Assembly (NCBI GenBank): GCA_900074885.1
Contig: FJUW01000053.1
Coordinates: forward strand, 256,250 to 320,249
DNA from: Rhynchosporium graminicola
Lineage: Eukaryota; Ascomycota; Leotiomycetes; Helotiales; Ploettnerulaceae
DNA length: 64,000 bases
Reading direction: 5' to 3'
The translations under genes were made by a program, and so were the position numbers. Below, piece by piece: positions 11,006-25,053 of the stretch. Numbering within the stretch: position 1 is the stretch's first letter; each line of letters begins with the position of its first letter. The notes under the pieces were generated by a model, which was not told the DNA's origin, did not search any database, and worked only from the letters and a program-made list of their open reading frames with translations.

Positions 11006-14000
11006 ATGCCCTGGCAACCCCTCCCACGCATTGCGTTCGCAGTCGCAACCTATCCCTTCACTGCCCAAGAGGCCGCAGACCTCCCTCTCGAACTAGGCGA
11101 CGAGCTGTACATCATCGAGCAAGGTGGGAGAAATGGCGATTGGTTTCGTGGATATCTCGTCGCGCCGCCGAGTCTACTTGCCGGCCTCACAAGTGTCAAG
11201 GGCCAGACACTTGAGGCGCGTGTCTTCTCCGGCATATTCCCGCGCAGTTGCGTAGAAGTCAGAGAGGTGCTGGGCGAAGATGAGGAGGAGGAAGAGTCGG
11301 ATACCGAGGAGGAAGTGGAGGTGTCAATTGTCGATCGTAAGAGAGGTGTCAGCGTGGATGCGGATGGAAGTCCTTTAGCCAGTCCGACGAGCATACAACC
11401 TGGGAAGAAGCCACGAGTAAAGAGCAATGGAATGACTGAAAAGACTACGGTCAGGGAGAACACAAAGATGCGCCTCACGAATGGATCTGCGCTCTTCGTA
11501 GATACGCCTCGAGATAGCAGTGCACCCAAACCGCCAGCGCCTGTACCGATGTTGAAAATCGGAGACGAAACGCCGACATCTGCCTCCGAACCACTAGTCG
11601 ACGAGATAGCTTGTTGTCTACGTGAATGGCATTCTACGAATCTACACGAACTCCTACTCTCGAGACAATACCCTCTTCTGGATAAAATGACGACCTTAGT
11701 ACAGAATCTGGATCTTTCGCGGAGGCAATTTCTTCACAATGTACTGACTGCACACGAAATGAGTGCATTGAGAGAAAAGACAGTCTGGGATTTGGTCAAG
11801 GGGAATAAGATCTTCAATGGAGAGGTTATAGTACGAGATCCTGCCGTGAGGGGTAGAGTACTTACGGGCGACGATTCCGCGGTAGAAATCACAAAATTAC
11901 AGTCCATGATGAGTTTACTGGAGGAGCGGCCACAGCCTGTGGCGAACGAGAGCCTGACGTTACACCACCTTCTGCTAGACGTGCGGACCTTTGTTGGCGC
12001 AAGTACCGAATCAACTACTTTGGTCTTCTTCCTGGCTTCTAAAACACCTGGTCAATCTGCATTTGCGTTGAGTGAAAGCTATATTGTGGAGGTCCCTCCC
12101 AGTGGAGCAATGACTAGTCTGGCAAAAGCAGGGCAGATGCGAACTCTGTTTACAGACCTGGCCTCCTCTGATATCGGAGACGTGACGACTGCTGATAGCG
12201 AGCTATATCTGGTGGTCAAAATCCAGTCAACGCAGCAAGTCATTGGAGGGCAACCGGTATCGAGAGGTGGGCTCAGCTCACGAGATGACTCGCAAACTCA
12301 GAGTCGTGATAAACGACCATCGGCATCGGGGAGCAAGTCTGGGAGACGGAGCTTGATGTGGGGTCAGAAAGCGCAACGTAGCTTCTCGCGAAATTCTCCC
12401 ATATCGTCAAAGTTGAATTCTCTGACGGAAGGACACGAGAGCAGAGAAGGACCACCCAATACAACAGACTCGTATGGACCGACTGAGCGCAAGTCTAGTG
12501 CCGTGAGTCGAGTCGTCAGCAAGACAGTTGGGATTGGAGCTTTGAGAATCAATTCGCTTATGAAACAGGATGATGAAATCGAGCAGGTCGTTCAATTTTG
12601 GGCCCCAGCCACTGGATTCGGTCAGGAGAAGCAATTTGAAGAGGGCTTTGAGGAAGTCATCAAAGATTTGATGTCAAGTAAATCCGGAAATTACGCGAAA
12701 TCCAGACGAGCAGAACGGCTACAGGTCCACTTGAAAGCATTTCAGAGCCCAGATGCGGATGATCTGATCAAAGCTACGCCGACGTTACTCTCTGAGGTTT
12801 CCCAAACGAGTAAAATGGGCTTCTCAGGGGCTCCAATAAAAGCCAGATCAGATATTTATGTTACGATAGACGAGGCATTCCTCCCTCGACATGCGCTAAT
12901 ATCACGCGCTATGGGAAGCGCAACTCCTCTCTCCTCCACCATTCTAGGATCGAATCTTCAAATAACCCTCCAAGTTTGCCACGCAACTGGCGAACGCCTC
13001 GAGAACTGCATATTCCCTTCTTCTAATTCCGAAACGCCCGTATCATCATGGGAATCTACTGCTGCCGAAAAAGGCGACGCTTGGAATCAGACTTTACGGC
13101 TTGCTATACCCCCAATCGATGTAGCTGGATGTCATCTTGTCTTGACGCTTGCCGATGCTCCTGGTTCTCCATTCGCCATATGTCATCTGCCGCTCTGGGA
13201 CCAATCGGCATTTGTGAGAGATGGCCATCATTCTCTACTACTGTATCGTTACGATGACCAGACTAATGCCGCGAAAGGACGAGAAGGTAGATTGGGCTAT
13301 CTTAATACTCCCTGGAACGCAAGAGGGAAGGACGATGTGAGCAAAGACGAAGCTGTGACTGGACCAATCGCGACACTCAGGGTACAGACCTTCTTGTGTA
13401 GCACGCGATTTTCACAAGATAAAGTTTTGCTTGGTTTACTGAAGTGGAAAGAACAGCCACCGGGAGATGTACAGGAGCTCTTGAAGCGACTAGTCTTTGT
13501 CCCAGAGATTGAAATTGTCAAGTTACTAAATGATGTCTTCGATGCTATTTTCGGTATCCTGGTTGAGCACACAGGCAACGACGATTACGAAGATCTTATT
13601 TTTGGCGCGCTAGTCACAGTCCTGGGCATTGTCCACGATCGAAGATTCAACCTCGGTCCTCTGGTTGATCACTATGCAGAGAACAAATTCAATTATCCAT
13701 TCGTCACACCATGTCTGGTGAGATCCTTTACTCGGCTCCTCTCCAACCCCGCGGATCCTGATACGTCAAGGAAATTAAGAGCAACATTCAAAGTTGTGAG
13801 GCATATCCTTAAGTTTATCACACATGCAAGAGGACAGCAGATAGCGAAAGAAGCAGGAATTGGAATAACAAGTACTTCTCCTGGGTTCACCCGACATTTG
13901 AGAAGTATCTTCAAAGCTCTGGATGGACTCATGCGAAGTAATGCACCGATTCTTGTTGGAAGTCAGACACTTGCCGTGCAGCATTTCCATACTTGGTTAC

Positions 14001-17000
14001 CTGAGCTCTCTGGCCTGCTGAGTGCAGAGGAGATACTTCACGTCGCAATTGATTTCATGGATGCTTGTTCTCTGGTGAAGGGGAAGCTGGTCCTATACAA
14101 GCTTGTCTTAATCATTTATTATTCGCGTCTCGATATATTTGCAAATCCAGAACAGTTGGAAGCTCTGAGCGCCAATACAGTTCGCTGGATTGCACCACAT
14201 TGGGGGAAGACAGCCGAAGTCACGGAACAATGGCGGGAGCAGGTCCGACTATGCTGCTCTATCCTCTCCACACAAATCGAAAATCTTGCTACCGAGATTC
14301 CAGACTACATCCCAAAGATTGTCGACTCTTACCTCTCGATTCGAGCAGGACCAAAGCCCGAGAGGAGTCGCTTGTCTCTACTATTCCCGCTGACATATCC
14401 GTTCCCTGCGAAGGCGATCACCGGCAAGGTACAATTTGATGAAGTTCTCGTTGAGCTGTCCGCTATCCTGTCTTCGATATCGACGACTCCCGCTGGAATG
14501 CAGTTAGATCTCGGTGACGATGAAATGGCTGCGCTTCTTGAGGACATATTGCACGTGCATCTCAGCATCCTTGACTGCGAAGCATTTCCGGCGAATTGGC
14601 TAAGCGTACATATCTTCCACCACAAATCAGCTATGAAGACTCTGGAATATGTGGCAGGGATTCTGCTTGAATCATTCTTACCTGATCCAGATGACGCTGA
14701 GTCTTACAATACCGAAGTCTGGAAAGCTTTTTTCTCTGTCCTATTGAAGCTCGTTGGTAGCGATGCACTGGCTCTCGAGACCTTTCCCGAGCAGAAACGA
14801 CGAGCTGTATGGAAGATTGCAGGCGATGTTCGCGAACACGGTGCTGAGCTTCTGCGAAGGACTTGGGAAGCCATTGGATGGGAAACGAGTTCAGAGGAGA
14901 GACAGCGGTACGGACTGGCGAACATGGGTGGATATCAAGTCCAATATGTGCCTGTTCTTGTCGGTCCCATTGTTGAGCTATGCCTTAGTGTACACGAGGG
15001 TCTCAGACGAGTAGCAGTGGAGGTTCTTCAGACCATGATTGTTAGTGAATGGACACTGAGCGAAGATCTCTCTGTCATCCAGACAGAGATGATTGATTGC
15101 CTAGACCGGTTATTCAAGTCGAAACCATTGACGGAAAGCATCCTTCAAAAGCTGTTTATTAACGAATTACTTGGTCTCTTTGACCCTCTTGCCCAATCTG
15201 GAGACGATTCGCTCTATGCTGATTTGAGAGAGTTCATCGCTACTATCGATGAGTTCTTGGATCTCCTCGTTGCCGTACACAGCGCGGATGTTACCGGCGA
15301 AGCATCGCATATGATCCACCGATTGAGGCTGATGGAGTTCTTACGAGACATGCAGAAAGAGGAGATCTTCATTCGATATGTCCACCAACTTGCTCAACTC
15401 CAAGCAGATGCACGGAATTCTACCGAGGCCGGACTTGCACTTCGTCTCCATGCCGATATCTATGAATGGGACCCAACGAAGATCGTCCCACCCCTCACCG
15501 ATCCCGAATTCCCAGCTCAGTCTCAGTTCGACCGCAAAGAACGCATCTACTTCGAGATTATCAAATACTTCGAAGAGGGTGAAGCTTGGAGTAGTGCTCT
15601 GTCTTTGTACCAGGAACTTCAGTCACAGTATCAGGAGAACGTTTTTGATTTCCCTAAACTTGCTCGTACGCAACGCGCCATCGCAACAATCTACGAAACG
15701 ATAGCTAAAGCCGACAAAATCGTTCCCAAATACTTCCGCGTTACGTATAGAGGTATGGGTTTCCCACCCAGCTTACGTGACAAAGAATTTGTGTTTGAAG
15801 GTTCCCCAACAGAGCGAACTAGTGCTTTTACAGATCGTATGCAAGAACAACATCCTTCGGCACAGATCGTCAGCGCCGGAGATGTGGACGATGTCGAAGG
15901 CCAATTCCTGCAAATCTCCGCTCTGACTCCACATCGCGATCTTGAACATCACGTATACCAGCGTGCTCGTATCCCACAAGTAGTACGCGATTACTTCCTC
16001 TCTGCGCATCCGCAAGTTTTCTCCGTCACTAGTAAACGTAACACTGCAGGTCCTGCACAAGACCATTCGGCTGAGAAAATCCTCTATACGACCCTTGAGG
16101 CATTCCCTACTATCCTTCGACGAAGCGAAATTGTGGCTGTCGATCGCGTGGGTCTCAATGCTCTGCAAACGGCTGTTGAACGCATCATTCGCAAAACGAC
16201 CGAAATGACTGTCGTAGAGAAACGTCTCATTGACGGCGAAGAGGACATGGCTCCTCTTCTCATTGACGCTCTACAAATCTCGGTCAATCCAAACTCGGAG
16301 ACGACTGTTGCAAAATATCGTGCCCTACTACCTGTTGCGAGCGAAGAAGACGACTTTGAGGAACCTGAACTAGATTCCTTACAGAACGCCTTGAAAATGG
16401 CTCTCATCGACCACGCTGTGATGATCAGACGATGTTTGGCCATGCTTTCGAAAACACCCGCTATCGGTTCTGTGGAGCGGGCGGCTGTTGTGCAGAGTAA
16501 GATATTTCCTTTCCACCCCTTCATCCATCCTCTCAATGTCACCATATAATATACTAAATCAACTCCCAGATTTCGAAGTAACGTTCGCCCCCGAACTAGC
16601 CTCTTTCGCCTTCCCCCAAAAAGCAAAATCTCCAACCCCAACGTCTAGCTGGGCCATCGCCAGCCCAGTTCTCAGCGACGTGTCCCGGCGTGACTCTCAA
16701 ACGCTAAGCAATCGCCTTTCAGCAATGAGTATGACACCTCGTCTTCCAAATAGCAGCACGAATGGCACGCTTGTCTCATCTAGCTCGGTAGATACAAATG
16801 TTCTCGACACGCCTGGCGCAAGAGCGGGCAGGAATCGCTTGAGTTTTTTGAAGAGGACGCAGCCTGCTCCTCGGTCGCCTACACAGCAACCGCAAGTACA
16901 GCCGGAACCGATGCTGAATGGGTTGAGTCTGAATGGAGTGGGCCATAAGGATTTCCCCGTCGTGCCTGTAGCATCCGGGAGACGAGCAAGTTCCACAGCT

Positions 17001-17477
17001 GATGGTGAAGACGAGGAAGGAATATCAACCTCCACACGCAAGAGTCAGGGTAAAGATAATAAGAAAGAGAATCGACGCTCATTCTTTGGTGGCAGTTCGG
17101 GGTTGAGTTCTATTGGGAGAGGGAGAGGGAGGAATGGAAATGAGAAGGAGGAGGAGAACGAGTGGATTACGCAGAGTGACTTGGCTAGTCAATATGAACT
17201 TGGTATCTCCGGTCTAAACCTAAATGCCAACGCTAATAATACCTATACTAATGGCAATTTCAATGGCAGGGAGAATCATGAAGCGGAAAGCAAAGGAAGG
17301 AGAAGCACGAGTTCCAGCCGCCCGATGACGGGCAAGAGTGCTGGGGAGGGGCTGAGAAGAGAGGGCAGTGTAGGGCGGAAAGTCGGTAATGTGAGGAAGA
17401 GACTGAGTCGACTTACGTTGGGGAAGAAGAGTAGTAAACAGACTCTAATGGTTGGGAGCGTTGCTGAAGAGGATTAA
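11006..17477 (+). CDS. DOCK-family guanine nucleotide exchange factor (Dck1-like) with SH3 domain
   Basis: This is a large atypical GEF expected to activate a Rac/Rho-type GTPase at the cortex, acting in polarity, cell-wall and actin signalling together with an ELMO/Lmo1 partner. Exons are 11006..16496 and 16570..17477; the 73-nt intron has GTAAGA donor and CCCAG acceptor. Joining gives an Asn codon leading into FEVTFAPELASF, so the protein has about 2,132 aa. An N-terminal SH3 domain occupies about residues 10-90 (ELGDELYIIEQ, NGDWFRGYLV, GIFPRSCVEV), followed by an acidic linker. The DHR-1/C2 domain starts near residue 612 (SDIYVTIDEAFLPR). The DHR-2 exchange domain covers about residues 1410-1880 (AGLALRLHADIYEWD). 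The last 250 or so residues are a low-complexity Ser/Asn/Arg-rich tail with DEEG and NANANN tracts. No lesion was seen. The domain order strongly supports the family; the GTPase partner is inference from yeast Dck1. Confidence 0.93.
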
Positions 17478-17716
17478 GAACTCGAAAGGAAAAGAATTGG
17501 TGCACGTTCTACCTCGTGGAACTGGATATATCGGTCTGCACAGCGAAGCATATTACAAACGGCTTGGAGGTTATCTTTTCTCTTTTCATTTTGATGCATG
17601 TTTTCTTTTGTTTGTCTTTTCTTGAGCACGCGAGCGAGCATGGTGCTGGGCTGGGCTGACCTAGGGGGTCTGTTGTTGGACTGGACTGAATTTATACTGT
17701 TGTGTTTGTATTTGTA

Positions 17717-17758
<42 letters not shown>

Positions 17759-18513
17759 TGTGCAGGGAAATGAAAGATGAATGAATACCCGGGGTTTAGA
17801 GGGAGAATGCAATGGAATGTATGTGTAGACGATCTATTAGGTGAAGAGGAAGAGGAGAGAAATGTACATTACAAGAGCCGCCTACTTATCTGGTGTAGCG
17901 GGTACGACTTCATAATCGTGGGAGAGAAGAAGGTGCACACCGTTGAGGCTGGAGGTGTGGAATAAGAGAATGTGACTGGTTCGAATATCGAGAGTGAGTA
18001 AGTTGCTAATACCGTCAATTTGAACTTTCTGATCGCCGTGAAATATGAAGATGTTAAGATTCAAACATCGTTGCACCAACTCGCGAGTTGTGATGATGAT
18101 AAACTGAACACAAATGAGAAAATCGATGCCGTGTGATGATGCGTTGAGCTGCTGTTGCGTGTCCAGAATATCTTATACATTCGACGACTCGATCTATTTG
18201 TGTGCTCCTTTCATACTTCTTGAGCGGTCTATATGGATGTAAAATTTCTTACAATGCCCCCCAGCCAGTATCATAAGGCTGATAATACCTTCTTCCACAT
18301 CTGTCATAACACTGCTGGTCGAGACGAAGACTATCCTCCAAAGTCAACTTTCTTTGAATGGTACATTGACTCATCAAAATATTATGCAGTGAACAAGATT
18401 CTAGGGGGCAAAACTGTTGATCCATCGCCTTCGATGGGGTGTTGCCAAAGACACCCTCCGTCGAATCTCCATACACACTCTGCTCAGTTGCTTTGGCTCG
18501 TGGGCCAGGGAGG
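17478..18513. other. Intergenic between convergent genes, contains a GA microsatellite
   Basis: The DOCK gene and the enoyl reductase converge on this 1-kb stretch, so it should hold both 3' UTRs. The only structure I see is the dinucleotide repeat listed separately. Confidence 0.5.
17719..17754 (+). repeat. (AG)18 microsatellite
   Basis: An uninterrupted AG repeat of 36 nt, about 240 nt downstream of the DOCK stop codon. It is likely length-polymorphic between strains. Confidence 0.97.
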
Positions 18514-19578
18514 TCATCCAGTGATCGCCTTAACGACAGCGCCTGGACTCGGCAAAAGCACAGACTTCTTCTTCTCATACTTTCCTGGAAATTCCGCTCT
18601 AAGCGCCTTCTCCTTCTTGACAGCCCATTGATGCATCTGCGCCCACGCAATGCCACTGAAAATCACTGTGCTTGCGCTCTTGCTCACGAGCGCAATACCT
18701 GTCCAAGCGATCAACTCGAATAGATAGTTAGGGCATGTTACTAAGCCGAATCCATAGCCTTTGGGTATACCCCTCTCTGTTCCGCCTGGGGAGCGGAGGT
18801 TGGAGAGCGTTTGATGGGCGATGAAATTGGAGACTTCGCCATAGATGTACAGTGCCAATCCGACGTAGTTAACAAGATCGATCGTAGGTCCTGATTTCGC
18901 GGTGTATGAAGTTGGGGCATAAATCCAGTACGCGATATTCAAGCCTGACAAAACCCAGTAATGGAAGGAGTTCTTGAAGATATTCATGACGGGCATAGTT
19001 GCGAGAGAGAATTTGTGCACGTAGATGGTTTCGTATTCGCGCTTTAGGAAATGGAGAATTATCATCGTCATGGAGAGGTATTGGGAGGAGGAGAGAGGCG
19101 TTGGGTTCTTATAGAGGACGGGGCGCATGAGGGGGATGGCGAGGTGGATTAGGATGGGTCCGAGGTATTCGATTATAAACACTGTTGTCCAGGATAATTG
19201 GGGGCCTGGAAAACGTACCAATTAGTTTTGAGGGTCTATGAGAAGTAGGGCAAACGCATACCTAAATCTTTGACCAATATCTCCTTTCCTGACATCACTT
19301 CCTCGCTGCTGGAAACGAGCGCTTTGCGGTCCTTCAAGAGCTTCTTTTTCTCTGCATCGTATATACCCAATCGCTCCGGATCGATACCACCAGCTTTACT
19401 GGCCAATTGTTCTTTGACATCTTGAAGGGTGGTCTTGTCTGTGATCTCAATGCTTGTTGGGAGCTTCTTGATTGGCTTTTTCGCGACTAAATAAACCGTT
19501 AGCAACTAATTTCAGGAAGCCATTGACCTCTCAATACGTACCGCGATTGCTCACTTTAACGGTGACCGGGGCGGCCAT
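18514..19578 (-). CDS. TSC13: Very-long-chain trans-2-enoyl-CoA reductase (Tsc13-like)
   Basis: This ER-membrane enzyme catalyses the last step of each very-long-chain fatty-acid elongation cycle, NADPH-dependent reduction of trans-2-enoyl-CoA, and so feeds sphingolipid synthesis. Exons are 19578..19542, 19486..19262 and 19205..18514 (introns 55 and 56 nt), giving 317 aa. The first 37-nt exon reads MAAPVTVKVSNR. The N-terminal part is ubiquitin-like, as in the family, and contains KPIKKLP. The steroid-5-alpha-reductase-type C-terminal domain has HFLKREYETIYVH, NIFKNSFHYW, IAHQTLSNLR, GYGFGLVTCPNYLFE and the WAxxKxKxYRxEFP-type ending, here WAVKKEKALRAEFPGKY. There are several TM segments. Length and motifs match the family and no defects were seen. 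The exact last few residues are the least certain part. Confidence 0.93.
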
Positions 19579-22500
19579 GGTTTCGAGATTTCGCAGATGT
19601 GCTGCGGACGTGGTGGAAGTTGCGGCTGTGCTCGAGCAAGTGGCTGTTGAGGATTGGGTACAAGTGCTTCTCACGTGCTATAATTGTTGACGGCGCGGGA
19701 AAGGACCTATGCACGTGCCTCGGCACCTAAAGTCCGATGCTGCTCGGTTATGGATACTGGATCTTTATTGACATTTCTAGCTCACACTTTCGATTTCTCC
19801 TGAAAAAAACATGCGTTACATTCAATGCAGTTAGCTGGTCGTCTAACCATGCAAGATGGCTGATAAGATGGTTGTTTCATTAACTTTTTCCCAAGAACTC
19901 AACACGTAGTGGGTATCCACTACCCGAAGCCGGACTACTGTTGTCATTACCTGATTGATTGCCATGTCTTCCTACTCAAGTTTATCTCAATCTTTGCTCC
20001 TGATAGCCAGACCTCATCTCGCCCTTCACTATCCAACTTACATGATATTTTTCAGCTCCTGTGGACAGGTTTTGGATGGCTCAGCTTCCAGTAGCTCGCA
20101 AAATAATGAGGCGGTCAACTGGTTGAATCGCCTCGAACTTTTCATTTGGCTTGCTGGCTCTTCAACTTTCGTCTGCTTAACAAGTAGATGTCCCTTCTGT
20201 TCATTTTATAGCCGTGGCGAACGAAAGAGATGTGCCGGCGCCTAATGACCGCGAAGTACCATCAATGACATTTTCCGAAAGTCAATCAACAATTCATTAC
20301 AGGTATTAGTCAGATCCATTGCCCTTTGATCGAAATTCACTACGGAACAAAGTTTGGTCTCGATCTTAATTTCCCAGCCAGAACTGCGCGCAGTATTGGA
20401 TTTTTATGTATCTGAAGTTTCCACAACGTCACTTTGATAAGCTGGAGATCAGTTCCAGAGTGGCTGAGGGCCATGGCACAGAGCAGGTGGTTCTAATTTG
20501 AGTTATACCTTCTTAGCTCGTGAGTGGTTTTATCTGCTGATAGACTGTTCGTGCCATGGTTCAAGGTTTTTTCTGCCACTCACTTTGCATTCACATTTCG
20601 CGCATATTTTGTATTATGGACTACTATTGCCATCCTTTGAACCGCTACCATTACCAGTATCTTTTCGCTTATCATGTAAGCTTCACTCTTTCCGTCCCGT
20701 TATGACCTATGGAAATCAATAATTGAAATCGAATCAACAAGGCATAAATAGTTAGTTGCTGAGATATTATTAAAGTCCTGTGGCTTAGTCTAAAGCTGCA
20801 GCAGGTGGGCTTAACCCACATGGCTGGGTCCTCTCAAGTCCGGCTGTTTGCAACTGAAAGACTTCGGATTTCGGATTTCCCGTGTATGGTTTTACATTTT
20901 TAAATTGATAGCAAAGTGATGGGCAATGCTGAGACCGCAATTTGTGAGGCTGCGCTAGTGGTTAACGTCTCCAGTGTCGCTTGATGTGCCTTGTGACTTA
21001 GGTAGTTCTGACGTATTGGTGTTTCATGAGAATGACGGAATATTGGAGCAAGACTTCAATAACTTCTTGTCATCCATGCTGATACAAAGTCAAAATTCTC
21101 AGCTGACAGACAACATGCGCGGTATTCTTCCGCGACTCATACAAGAGAAGAAACGCTCTTTTCGTCGTGTGGGGCACCTATCTCGTCGCAACGCAGAAAT
21201 TTATATAGAAGGCCGAAATCTTGGTTCCAATGAAGAGGAACCGTGTCTCAATTGGAGCGTGTGCGAGCTAGACAATGATGGCCTCAAGATTCATATCATT
21301 GAATTTGACTAAGCCAGGGGCTTTGAAGGGAAGCATAGAGATACACCCAAAGCAAAGATAAGAACCCGTTTTTATGCTATATTAATCCTGCTCTACAGGA
21401 CAAATACACTCAGTCAAATCAGAACGCAGTAGTCGCGACCTTCATTGTAATCACTAGAGTGAAGATCGATGAGAAATCGGACATATCTCTCCTAAAGGGG
21501 AACATCTCAACATAAAGGCGTACTCGTAGGATTTCCCGAGCCGGTAGCTAGTAGGGTCAACAGACTTATAGATTCAATGTCCCTGGCTTTAGTTAATATC
21601 TCTTTGTCTTTTACAGCGAAAAGTTAGTATACATGTCATGAGGGTCTCGAGAGAAACTTTTTGCTGCCACGGACATCTCTGCTGCCACCGTTCCTTTGGA
21701 CGAAAACTGCCGCAACTGTAGCAGAAACTTCTCACGACAACATTTTATCCTGTATGAAAGACTTTCTAAATTAAATAGATCTACGCTACGAGAAGATTCT
21801 TTCTCTGTCAGCTCGAACAGGCTGACAGGTCAATAAATATAGGTCAGGGAGTCGGATTTCTTTCTTTGAGTTTGAACATCATCTGCCCCAAAAAGTATGT
21901 GGTGTTGGTCATTGAGGAAGCAGTCTTCATAAATACGATCTGTGTTCAGCTTTCTTCTCTTGGCAAGAATCGCGTGGATGTGCGCTTAAGTCTCGTTTAG
22001 TCAATGTGTCAAGTGGTAAGTGTTATTGACTGATTTGCACACGGAAAAGTTGCCGAATCCATGTGTTTCAGTGAATCTCCTTACAAATGTGAGTTAACGA
22101 AAAGATAGTAAAGCTTGGAAAGGCAGAGGAGTATCTGGTGAATCTCGAAGTTCCTATATTGTCCAGTAAATGGAGAGAATGTGTCGGATTCGATGAAGTG
22201 AAGAAAATCTCGCAAAGATCGGCGAGTTGGCTATTCAACTCACCCGTTACTGCCTCGGTAATAGGTCTAGGAAGCAGCACGAGACTTGTTATTCCATGTG
22301 CGGGACTTGAATCCGTGGGGTTATGAATTCTAGGATAGTGCATACTTGCTCTTCGGTTTCTAATATTATACCACTTTTTAGTAGCGGAGAGAAAGCATGG
22401 TCGTTCGTTTCTGAAGAGTTATTCTATATCAAGGGCCTCGTAGGACCGTGTGTTTGCTATTTGATTCATGGAACGTAGGTTAGATACATTGTTAGTTTTT

Positions 22501-25053
22501 ACTTACAAAGCTGTGCAGTTTCGTTCTAACGAATGTTCTTTGCATTCTTCAAATATTTCCTCGCGCTCGGTACAAAATTCTGCAATAAACATAATATCCA
22601 CTGGATGCCAAAGTCATGCAGTCACTAGACGTGTCTCGGTCACTCCAGGCAACTTGCTTATCTTCTAATAGAATTTGTGAATTTCGCTTTCCAACTTTAT
22701 AAATACCCTCCTTTCATTAGTGACAGTGGACGCTTCCAGAGTGAAGGGGAGAGGACGTCCAAAGGCAGGAATGGGGTTGAAGCTCAACCCGAGCCCAACC
22801 TGAGGTATTATCACTTTTACAGGAGTATGATAATTGGTTGTGCTAGAATTCTGGAGAAAAATAGCAATGGAAGTTTGCTGACCTGAGAACCTTCAACAAT
22901 TACTCGTAAATATATTCACAACACCCAAGTCTGTGTGACTGATGAGTATTCGACATCACCAAGCGGGCTTTTAGTGCCAATACTTATGCTTCTGCCATTG
23001 TCTAAACTGCTCTCTTGTATTAATTGCCACCGTAATTATCTGAACCCACAATATAGCAGCGACAGAATCTTTTCGCTATGCAGAGTGCAATAGCATATAT
23101 TTTGACACTAACAAATAGGAGGTATTTTTCAAACACCATTGGTGCCACAAGGCCCTTCCTCGATGTTCCTATCTATGAACCCATGCGTCCGCCATGCGAA
23201 TTCGAGGATTTGGTGAACGTTGTATCTGTTCTCGGTCAAATCAGTAGAGAGCTTTGTTTATATATCCACGTATCAGGGCGGGGAAATATTTACATGTTTG
23301 GGGCACTCTTAGAGGAAAAAATATAAGACAATTGAAATGGAATGCGCGGAACAAAGGGTGCATGGTTCACTTAATTTTTGGGAGTAGATATCGAACTTTC
23401 TCATCCGAGCTCCATGTGACGTGATTGGTGCTGCGAAACAAAAAGGTCAGGAGAAAAATTGACGGAAAATGTTCTGTTAAGACCAGCAAATACTGTAGAC
23501 TGCATACTAAGAAATCCTCAAGGGAGTAGCGACACAATTTAGACAGAAATCGAACGACAGAGACCCTTTCACCCTCCAACGCATAAGATCTCGAATTATT
23601 CACGCGATTTTGAAGATGACGATTCCAACACGGGAAGTTGAGATTGAGAGGTCGAATCTAAAGAGACTGGTTCAAGGATACCGGAAGGCGGAAGGGAAAT
23701 ACTGTGGCCGTGAGTGTTCATTGCCAAAGTTTGGATGCGAAGACTTTCCGCAACGTCTCATTATCGGCAGCAGAACAAAAATTGGCGGCGGATGCATTGT
23801 AAGTTTGGTATGTAGCATATGAGGTCGGGGTCATTTGATATTCTCGTAACCTCACACCTTCTAGCAATATAAGTTTATAGCCAGTAGATGTCATATTCAT
23901 GCACCGTAAAGACCTTCTGACACTTCCAGTATTCAACACAGCAGACTCCTGGGTTCATAACCAAGACTCGATGCGAACAGTATCGTCTTGTTTATCACAG
24001 CCACAGGCACTACCCCTCCGCTGTTTTATATCGCGGTCTTGCCTTCGACGCTATGGCCATTAACAAAGAAATATACGTGTTTACCGGTTCCACGGTCATT
24101 CACTCTGAGATCTTAAAAGTAGGATGACTAGAGCAACGGCGACCCTAGTATGAGTATTTCTGATAACATTTTGAACCCACAGATTGACTTCAACGTGACT
24201 TAGTCTTGGAGTAGCCAATTGGTGAAATTGTGTCAAATTACAGGTATTATAAGCTGAACTCGTTTGATAGAACGGATGTGTACGACGAAGTTTCACTTAT
24301 CACAGTCTATGAATCACACTTAGATAATCGCGGGGATGAAATCACCGCGTGTGCTTCTGCAAAGTCGTCGAAGGTTGAACAGATGCTCTGTCAAAACATA
24401 GTATTTGATCTATGAGTGTCACCTCCATCTCTATCCTTCCCACACCACCAGAGCTCACACTTTCCCAGATCGCAGGATATGAAGCAGAGACTTGAGCTCG
24501 AAGGGCTGCCAAAAGATTGTAATTATAAAATACGGTTCGGTCAAGGAAATTTAGCCACGAGGCCGGAAAACTGGTTCGATACCCCAGTTCTATACCCATC
24601 AAGCATATCAAGCAGTGTGCTGCTGTCAAGAATAAAGTCACACAGTCAGCCAAATACCGATCTTGAATTCTGCACAAGAGTAAGGAGCATATTGATCGAT
24701 GCTTTTCAATTCGCTTCAACCATTATTTCGCGGTCTTGTATGAGCCCCAATTGACTCAATTGCAAAGAGCAACCCCACCTAAAGACACTGATCAAAATTT
24801 ACTCTTTCAAGGTTCGTCACGCATGCCGCATGCCCTTGGCTGCTCTTTTTGGCCATACATTTATTTCCTACCCCTGAACCACCTGGAGAATTTATACTAT
24901 CCTCTGGGCTTGACTGCCTGCCTTCAACATTCGAGGTGTCGAAAGGATAGTAGCCAAATTAATACATCTTATTTAATTGCGGAGAAAAGTCCCAAAAAAG
25001 AAATTTCGGTAATAAGATCTTCGATCACAAATAGTCGTTTGTTTGTATAACCC
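19579..25053. other. Gene-poor stretch, about 5.5 kb
   Basis: The start includes the promoter of the enoyl-reductase gene. Beyond it only short open frames occur on both strands, one of which (20974-21312) is listed separately with low confidence. A perfect 8-bp stem (CTGTCAGC/GCTGACAG) with an 8-nt loop lies at 21805-21828. I see no RNA gene, transposon end or domain. Confidence 0.45.
20974..21312 (+). CDS. Possible small hypothetical protein or exon, unrecognised
   Basis: A 112-codon open frame with balanced, slightly acidic composition, ending HIIEFD before the stop. It begins with GTG, so if real it would need an upstream exon or an internal ATG. I recognise no family. It stands out only because most other open frames in this gene-poor stretch have obviously non-coding composition. 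It could be chance. Confidence 0.2.
   Translation: MSLDVPCDLGSSDVLVFHENDGILEQDFNNFLSSMLIQSQNSQLTDNMRGILPRLIQEKKRSFRRVGHLSRRNAEIYIEGRNLGSNEEEPCLNWSVCELDNDGLKIHIIEFD

Noticed and set aside
20935..20990. A-box-like GCGCTAGTGGTTAAC string
   Set aside because: No B box follows at a suitable distance and no cloverleaf forms.
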